Source: Synchiropus splendidus
Lineage: Eukaryota; Chordata; Actinopteri; Syngnathiformes; Callionymidae
Assembly (NCBI RefSeq): GCF_027744825.2
Contig: NC_071340.1
Coordinates: forward strand, 9,997,501 to 10,061,500
Direction: 5' to 3'
DNA length: 64,000 nucleotides
The position numbers and the translations under genes are program-made. The notes beneath the pieces are model-generated. The model had not been told where the DNA came from. It searched no databases and saw only the letters and a list, made by a program, of their open reading frames with translations. Each line of letters starts with the position of its first letter. Position 1 is the stretch's first letter. Shown here piece after piece: positions 56,857 through 64,000 of the stretch.

Positions 56857-58647
56857 TTAACTATATTTGCATCTAAAAGTGACAGTTGCATTTCTAGCAG
56901 TGGGAATCTGATTTCTTTCCTGTCTCCAAGTTGGTTGCAAAGAGGATGCATGCCACCCTTGCAGTAATGATCCGTTTAAAATGTAAGCAGTGATAAACCA
57001 GACTAAAAATGTGGTCCTCAACATCACTGTTGACACGGATTGTGTAGATAACTTCAATATCTTCTCATTAATGTAGATCAAAGAGTGGCCATCCAGGCAT
57101 TGAAATGTATGTCGGCTCGATTGCTCAAAGGTTTGGATAATGGAGATGATTTCTGAAGCAGCAAGCTGCAGCAAGTCATCCTATTGTAGTCAGATGAGAA
57201 ATGTGAGAGTCTATTTAATTGATCCCTCTTGCAGGAATTCAGACATGACTCAGCTGCACAGGTCAGAAAAAACAATGGTTTTTTATATTATGATCAGCTT
57301 TTGCTGACTTTGAATGTCCTGGTCTTTGCATGGGCCAAAAGGGCCCCTGGCGTTTTGGGTTTCATGCTCATGGATATTTGTCTTTTCAGTAACGCATTGA
57401 ATGGTGTGGCTAAATGTATCCTGGTGTGTGTGAGTTACACACACTTTGTTAAGAACACACTTATACATGATATAAATGATTTGCAATGAATATCCATCGA
57501 AACAATTGAAGGATGAACTTCCAATCGCAGCCACAAAGCACAAACAAGGCAATACAGGGAGGTGCCGACTACCTCAGTACAAAAGACTATTACTGCACTT
57601 GAAAGACCAACCATCCAAATCACCATCTGCGTCGTGCAGTAATGATTAATTGTTATATGAATCACCTTTCCCCGGAGAGTGTACTGTTACAGATAACAGT
57701 ACAAGATACACATTGACTGGGAGGTTTGGGGGCTTTAATATAGGGTGTTGATAATAGCTTTGTGACTTCACGCCTGACAATCTGGTATGAGTCTATTTTT
57801 GCTAACTACCCAAATATGAAGTAGAACATGGCATTTTCTTGTCTCTTAGAAAGGAACCCAGGGAGTTTGTAAAGGCTTGCTGAAACATCTTGTCTGATGC
57901 AGTTTGGGAGATATACTTAATCCATGTCCCCCTTTGCAGGATGAAACTCCTGGAGAAATTTTAGTTTAAAAATGGCCGAGTTGCATGCTCAAGTTCTTGT
58001 TACTTGCCATTGTCGGTGGGAGCTGATGGTGCTGAGCTGATGATATCGATGACACATTGAATTTTATATTTGTGTGTAAATAGGCAAGCTTTGCTTTCTG
58101 TTGCAGTGTTTTTCTGCCAAATTGCTCATACAGTACTCATGAATACAAATGTATTATGGTCAAAATCATTTTCTAATAAACGGGGAGCGATGATGAAAGT
58201 TTTATCAAATCCAGGCCTCGGTGCCCTCATCTGCTGGACCAACGTCAAGCCCGAAATGAGAATTGAAACACTTTTTGTCTGGAAACTTGTTACTCTCTCT
58301 CCTCTTGTATTGATATTCACACAAAACTCTGCCTCAGAGGATATTGCTGGAGTAGGTGCACAGCTTATCAGTGGGCCCAGTAATGACAGTGGTTGTGATG
58401 GCAACATTATCAAAGCACCGAAATTGGAAAGCAGTCACAGGCCTGTATTCACCACCTTACATGCATAAAGTAATTTTGACGCAAACCATACTTGAATTTG
58501 GACGCTCGTAATGGGACTCTATTAAGTGTGGAGTCATTCTCTGTCTAGTCACTGCCGTTTTAATGTCTGTAAGACCACAAAAGGGCTCTTTGAAATGTGC
58601 CTTAAATGCATGCCGTCATATGATTCGAAGAAAGTCTCCAGGGTTGT

Positions 58648-58672
58648 AAAAAAAAAAAAAAAAAAAAAAAAA
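58648..58672. repeat. A25 homopolymer
   Basis: Twenty-five consecutive A on the + strand. No AATAAA signal or target duplication was found upstream to mark it as a retrocopy tail. Confidence 0.9.
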
Positions 58673-61600
58673 GCATCAATTGTATTCATAAATGTGATGT
58701 ATTACATTGTTCTGTTCATTAACAATATCATTCTTTTCATCTATTACGATGACTGGCATCATTTTGGAAAGAACTTGCTGTGCTTTATCTGGTAATTACA
58801 CAATTACGATTACACAATTACACCATTTACCTTTATAATTGTTGTCATATTTGAGGATTTGCGCAGTGTAGTGTGGCTGAGAGGAAAGTGAGCTTGAGCA
58901 CAAAGGAAATTGCTCCACACTCTCACTTTCACCTGTGTTCATGATGTTGGTGGGGTCACATTCCCTGGGATAACCTGTATTTTCTCCTATCCTCCATTGC
59001 TCCTCATCTGCACTGTGTTGCGCTGCAGCTGATACTCAACCATTCTCATCTCCATCAGCTATGTCTTTGCTGTGACACATTGGATATGTGGATATTTGCG
59101 CAGGATAGGTCATAAATGCATCTATTCAGTAGCTATGCGTCAGGTAGAAATTGGTGGAGCACAATCAGAGGCTCATCTGATGGACAGTGGGAGAATAGAG
59201 AAGTCTGGGTCTCTGTCTCTGTGTGTGACTTGATCATGGACTAGTACATGACAAGACGGCTGGGCAAATTCTATAGTGTCCGGTGAGGGCACTGCAAGGA
59301 TTTTGAAAGATGGCTGGCTATTCAGGAAATGAGGGTATTCCCAAGTCAGTGATTAAGACGAGCCATTGTGGGTGACTTCTGTGAACCTGGAAGGCATGTT
59401 TCAATGAGGCTATGGAAAGTATATATTTTAGACAGACCCTGTGTGCATTTTTGATATTCTTTCCGATGCAAGTAAAATTGTTGAAGTCTGACTTTCTGCC
59501 TTCCCTGGAAAGGAAATAGAATAAAACTACTGCACATGCCATTCATTATTAATATGTTCTCCATTAATTTGGGTGTTCCGTAAAAAACCCAGCACAACAA
59601 ATATTTCTTCATCCCATTTTCTATGTCAATGGCCTTTGTTAACTGCTAACTGTGAGTTAAATGCTTTTGATCACATCAAGTCAGGTTCAAATGGTTAGAA
59701 CCGGAGAATTCTCAATCTCCTGCTTCCGTCCAGTAAGTGCTATTCAGATTGGTTCCAATGTGATGGAGGTTATTTTTTATGTTTTTACCAAAGAAAGCAG
59801 TTCTTATGAAGACCAACACTCAACTTCTAGACTTGGTAAAGAGTCAGCCTGGCGTGTTCACTGTTTAAAGGTCTGTAGTGTAATTCAAGCTTAGAGCAAA
59901 GTTCCACACTACCAGATGTTCTTCTGAGTCAAACTAATAATGATAAATAATCAAAGTTATTTGCTGGGAATGTAACTGGTTGTCTGCCTTTCTGTCTTTC
60001 TGACAATGCACTGCTAATGCAACTTCTCCTGGCCCAAACAACTTAATTTGGTATCAAACAGTGAGAAGAAACTGAAGTGCCCAGATGATGCCTCTATTTT
60101 TACATCAACCTTGACCTCCATGAAGCACATTAAACAGCCTGAAATATGAGCAGCTGAAAATTCAACCTTTCATATGCAAAATAAGCTCTGAGTTCTTCGT
60201 TGATATGTATCACAGTTAAAAAAGAAATATAAAATGCCCAACCTTCTAACTTTTAAGTAGAAATGCGCCAACAGTGCCCTTGTTGCAAGATAAACCTTGT
60301 TTCAACTTTTCCTGTGGGGTAAATAAATCACTTACCTGGGGTCTTTGCTAATTACTTTGTGAAAACAAATGGAACAAAAACAAGCAGGCAGCGGTAAATG
60401 CTCTCTAACCTTTGCTAAGAAAGTACAGTTTTTTAACCAATTTGTGTATCAACGGCTACAAGTAGCTACCTCAAAGACATTGCAAACAGCTATTATTATT
60501 CATGTTCCTTCGCTGCAGTAGTGCGGAGCTGTCACGCTGTTCTTGTCTCATGACACCATGTGTCCTTGTTCACCTGCGGTTGAGAAATGTGTTGCCTTTG
60601 CTTTGTTCCTTTAGAATAATGGCCTGTCCTTTCCGCGGCACTGGAAAACATTTGCTGCAGTGAAGTTTTTCCCAGTTTATTAGTCCAGGGACATGTGAAA
60701 GGATTTATATCCATTAGAGCTGTGATAATGCAGTGAAGGTTTGATGCATCATTCAGGGCAGACAATGCCATACACTCTCAGTAGTTGCCCATTGAAATGA
60801 ATATTTTTCCACTTTCGGTTCGTGGAAACTGCTCAAAATGTTCTTTCATTAGTATGAATTCTGTGCCTCAAAGCACAGGTGTGTTGGAGCAGTCCTGTAT
60901 CAATATATGAGTTTTGCCGTGAATGTAGCTCTATTGCAATAGTACCGCAGGATTATCCATGTGTTCAGTGTGAATGAAAAGCAGCAAATCAAGAAAGCTC
61001 AGCCAGTTAGCGGGAGCCATTTAAACACCCTATCAATTCTGTGAAACTTTTTTATTCCTTTTTCAAACTTTTCTTGTTTTTACATGATTATTGCTCAGAA
61101 TATTTACTTGCTTAATTGGATTTATTTTTGTTGGAATCTTTGGCCTTCATTTGTATCATTCAAAAGCAAGTGTTCTATTTGTAGTGGAATTTTCATTAAA
61201 AATGACGTGAATTTTTGCCTCTTTCAAAAATATTTTGGACACCCCTGTCAATGGCAATTATGAAACAGTGGAATCTATTGACATGCAAAATAGGAAATTT
61301 AATTGTCACTGGAGGCTTGGTCACATTTAGAATAGACTGATTACAAAAGCTTCTCTTTGTGAATATCTGCTATTCACTAATGGGATTTCTGTCTACTTGA
61401 TGAAAAAAAACAAAACACATTCAAAGATGTTCAACTTTCAAATTTTGATTCTTATGCTAACACAACATGTCTGTCTTGTGATGAAGTATTCATTACACTG
61501 GTACAGGATGACCGTTCGCATTCTCCTCGCAAGTTTGACTTCGTATTAGCTTGAAGAGTGAGTTCTCCCGTCAGTCTCAGGACCAACCAAGGTGCTTTGC

Positions 61601-62848
61601 GCCTGTGGTTTGTCATTTTTCCACAGAGCAGTTTCAGTGCTATGTTGTCAATGTGGATGTCCATGCATTCTGATTCAATGTGTTTGTAACAACTGAAATA
61701 CTTCCTGCAAATGCAATCCCATTCTGCTCGATTTAACTTCATCTGTGAGTTTTCATCAGGTTTATGTTCCGTTTCCTTACCCATCCATCCGCTCGCGTAT
61801 TTATTTACTGCCTGTGTTTGTTCCTAATGCCTCCTGTCTGCCTTTGGAGAGGCAGATATTTATTCAGTCTGCTGGCTAAATAGGTCTCTAGTATGCATTA
61901 GGTTCCTCGAATGTTAACAGATGGGAACCTTCAATTATTTTTACGACCTCAAGAGTTGCTGGCAGATGGTTAGAGGAAATATAGTGCTGATCTAAACAGA
62001 CATTGCACCTGTGTGAACCTCAGCATCCGTCACGGAACACCTTGAACACGGCTCACCTCACACTCTCTGATCAAGACCATGTCAGTCCAAATGAGGAACA
62101 GTTTAATTAGAGCTAAATGCCTTCACCCCGAGTCTATACGTCAAGCTTTACGTTGAATTCTCTGCCTCCTGCCTCTGGATTCCTCTTTAGATTTTGAAAT
62201 AGCCATCCAGCACATGGGTGGGACTACATGTGGCTTTTAAGTTAGAATATTGTATATGGTAAATATGAATTAGTTGATCAATCTGAGCACCTTTCATGTG
62301 CTCGAACATGTCAGTATCTGAGGAACAGAAGCTAGGGTGGAAAAGTAAAGTTCACTATCTACTCTCCTAAAAATAAAGAAAAAAATATACATTTTTTTCT
62401 TAATAATCTAATTCATTGGAGAATTTGTGATTAATAATCTCAATTAATCACAGTTTAATCGTATAAGAATATTTGCCAGAAGCCACATTTTTCAAATGAA
62501 TGAATGAATTTGGTATATTACTGAATCAAATGATGGAGCCATACGTACATTTAAACAACAAAATATTGTTTATTTTGCATAAGTTTGACAATAGCTCAAT
62601 AAATCAGGATGGCGACTATATTCAAGTTTTTATATCACCTTATTTAAACTAAAGTTCTTGTCATGTCTTGAAAATATTTGGATAAGAATTTCGATTTTGT
62701 AAGAATTTCAAGTACATTCAGAGTAATGGAAACCCTGACCATTGTGTAGCGAAAAACCTCCCTGCTTTCAGGGATTCCTCCATGCTTGTTGTTGTTGTTA
62801 TCATCCTACCTGTGACGTGTCTTGTGCATCAGTGTGATCAGTGGACAC

Positions 62849-62851
62849 AAA

Positions 62852-62882
<31 letters not shown>

Positions 62883-62883
62883 T
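62849..62883. repeat. A-run followed by (TA)n microsatellite
   Basis: Twelve A followed by about eleven TA units and a T-rich stretch. Confidence 0.95.
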
Positions 62884-64000
62884 CATTTTATTTTTTATTT
62901 TTTATTTTTTTCCTTGGCGAGTCAAAGAGCCAGCGTGTCACCCCACATGTATTGCAAAAATTCTTGGCTGATGAGAAGAACCCCATGATGATTTTTTTTG
63001 CTTGAATAACATCATCAGTGCTTACGTATTTGAGCTGATCTCATCAAATAAAAACATTGGAAAAATCATCGGGGTCCGAAATAAAGGTCAGCAATGGTCG
63101 CTTTGAGCGATAAAATCTGGAATCAGTTTGGGCACGAACAGTTTGCTAGTCAAGGAGGGAAAGCTAAATATGAGTTGACTTGAAAGCAATGCAGACAGGC
63201 AGTTTCAACATTTCCTCGCCTCTGAGTTTTCACACCTTTGTTTTTCTTCGTGGCTTGTTTTCCTCTGTGCTCCAGATTTTTGTGTACTGGTCTTAAATTA
63301 TGAGCTCACTTGAAGTTGAGATTGATTTGGTGACACAGTGGCGGGAACGCTGATTGTCAAGTGCTAAGAAGCCTCATATGCTGATTAGAAAGTGCCGATT
63401 TACCCGTGGTCAAGCTGTAGCCTCTTCTGTTGTAAAACCAGGGTTACATTTTCACACTGCATTATTTATTACTCCTGTGCATGCATTTCTGTGGGTACTC
63501 GCTTGTTGCGATCCATGCATTTTTCCTGCAGGATTATATGAGGTAACTTTTACTTCTGGTTGCGTCGACACGCATTTTTGAATGAGGATCAGGAGAAAAC
63601 CAATTATCATTAAGTTCAAGTGCACGAGCGGTTTGGAATAACTTACATGGCTTAGCAGTCCTCTCCCTCTGTTGCACTTGAAGTTGTTGTATTCTTCCCC
63701 ACCTGTGTCTAACACTGCATTACACAGCATTTTTTTAACAAACTAATTCAAGGAAAGATGAGGGAAACAATAAAGCTGCAGCTCCTGGGTTCGTGTGGAC
63801 AAACCTGTACTTGACTTAACTGTTCTGTCGCTTCAACAGACAAGCGAGGACTGTAAATTTTGTGTTAATGAGCAATCTGGAGTTTCTGTGGTTGTGTGGA
63901 GACTTTATTACTTAGTATGTTAAAGTAAATAAACGCCAAGGTTTTTGCTGTAAAAGCAGAGCCACTACATTAACTCGTTTGTCTTCCTATTGCGCTCTGA

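Larger units (their letters stand above)
53483..64000 (+). other. Intron 21, incomplete (more than 10.5 kb)
   Basis: A phase-1 intron whose acceptor lies beyond the window. It contains a LINE 3' end (56384-56856), an A25 run (58648-58672) and a TA microsatellite (62849-62883). The longest unexplained frame is on the minus strand at 54144-54578. In mammals a single-exon gene (LRRC70) sits within an IPO11 intron, but no leucine-rich-repeat frame is present here. The rest shows nothing recognised. Confidence 0.75.

Noticed and set aside
57229..57290. cttgcaggaattcagacatg as the acceptor of the missing exon 22
   Set aside because: Downstream translation (EFRHDSAAQ...) does not resemble the expected importin-11 sequence.
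53483..64000. Nested LRRC70-type gene expected by analogy with mammals
   Set aside because: No long frame with leucine-rich repeats on either strand in the available part of the intron.
1..64000. CRISPR arrays, operons, bacterial-type systems
   Set aside because: Gene structure, introns and repeats are those of a vertebrate nuclear genome; no regularly spaced direct repeats were seen.

Overview
The window is vertebrate nuclear DNA, most likely from a teleost fish. It is intron-rich and AT-leaning, and it holds one recognisable protein-coding gene: importin-11 (IPO11), on the + strand. Its repeats are those typical of ray-finned fish: many small hAT-type elements with 8-bp target duplications, a Tc1/mariner relic, LINE 3' ends and compound microsatellites. 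The species cannot be named from sequence alone.

Layout: bases 1-2311 hold no recognised gene and end in a splice acceptor, so they are probably intron (or flank) 5' of the first coding exon. The IPO11 coding region starts at an ATG at 2324. It continues through 21 exons to 53482, where it stops in mid-codon at a splice donor. These exons give 2089 nt of coding sequence (696 codons plus one base), with no frameshift or stop. That is about 70% of a protein whose human counterpart has 975 residues. The remaining ~280 residues must lie beyond base 64000, so the last intron is longer than 10.5 kb. Exon phases agree at every junction and the joined protein aligns with human importin-11 from memory along its whole length.

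The most notable gene-level feature is the 106-nt intron between coding exons 16 and 17 (48128-48233). It does not start with GT or end with AG. It starts ATATCCTT, carries TCCTTAAC just upstream of its 3' end, and ends in AC. It is therefore a minor-class (U12-type) AT-AC intron, and removing it exactly restores the expected Lys-Leu-Thr-Val-Asp-Asp.

The introns carry many mobile-element copies. These include a 205-bp hAT MITE nested inside a 903-bp hAT element (15.3-16.2 kb), and a 601-bp hAT-like element nested inside an older terminal-inverted-repeat transposon (34.2-35.2 kb). There are stand-alone hAT elements at 42.6 and 45.1 kb and a probable one at 23.0 kb. A second, oppositely oriented copy of the 34.2-kb family lies at 18.6-19.3 kb. 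A piggyBac-like TTAA-flanked element lies at 21.5 kb, a deleted Tc1 transposase at 24.9 kb, and LINE 3' ends at 28.9 and 56.4 kb. I found no CRISPR, operon, RNA gene or clearly new protein system. The window is an ordinary conserved nuclear-transport gene with an unusual intron and a layered transposon record.
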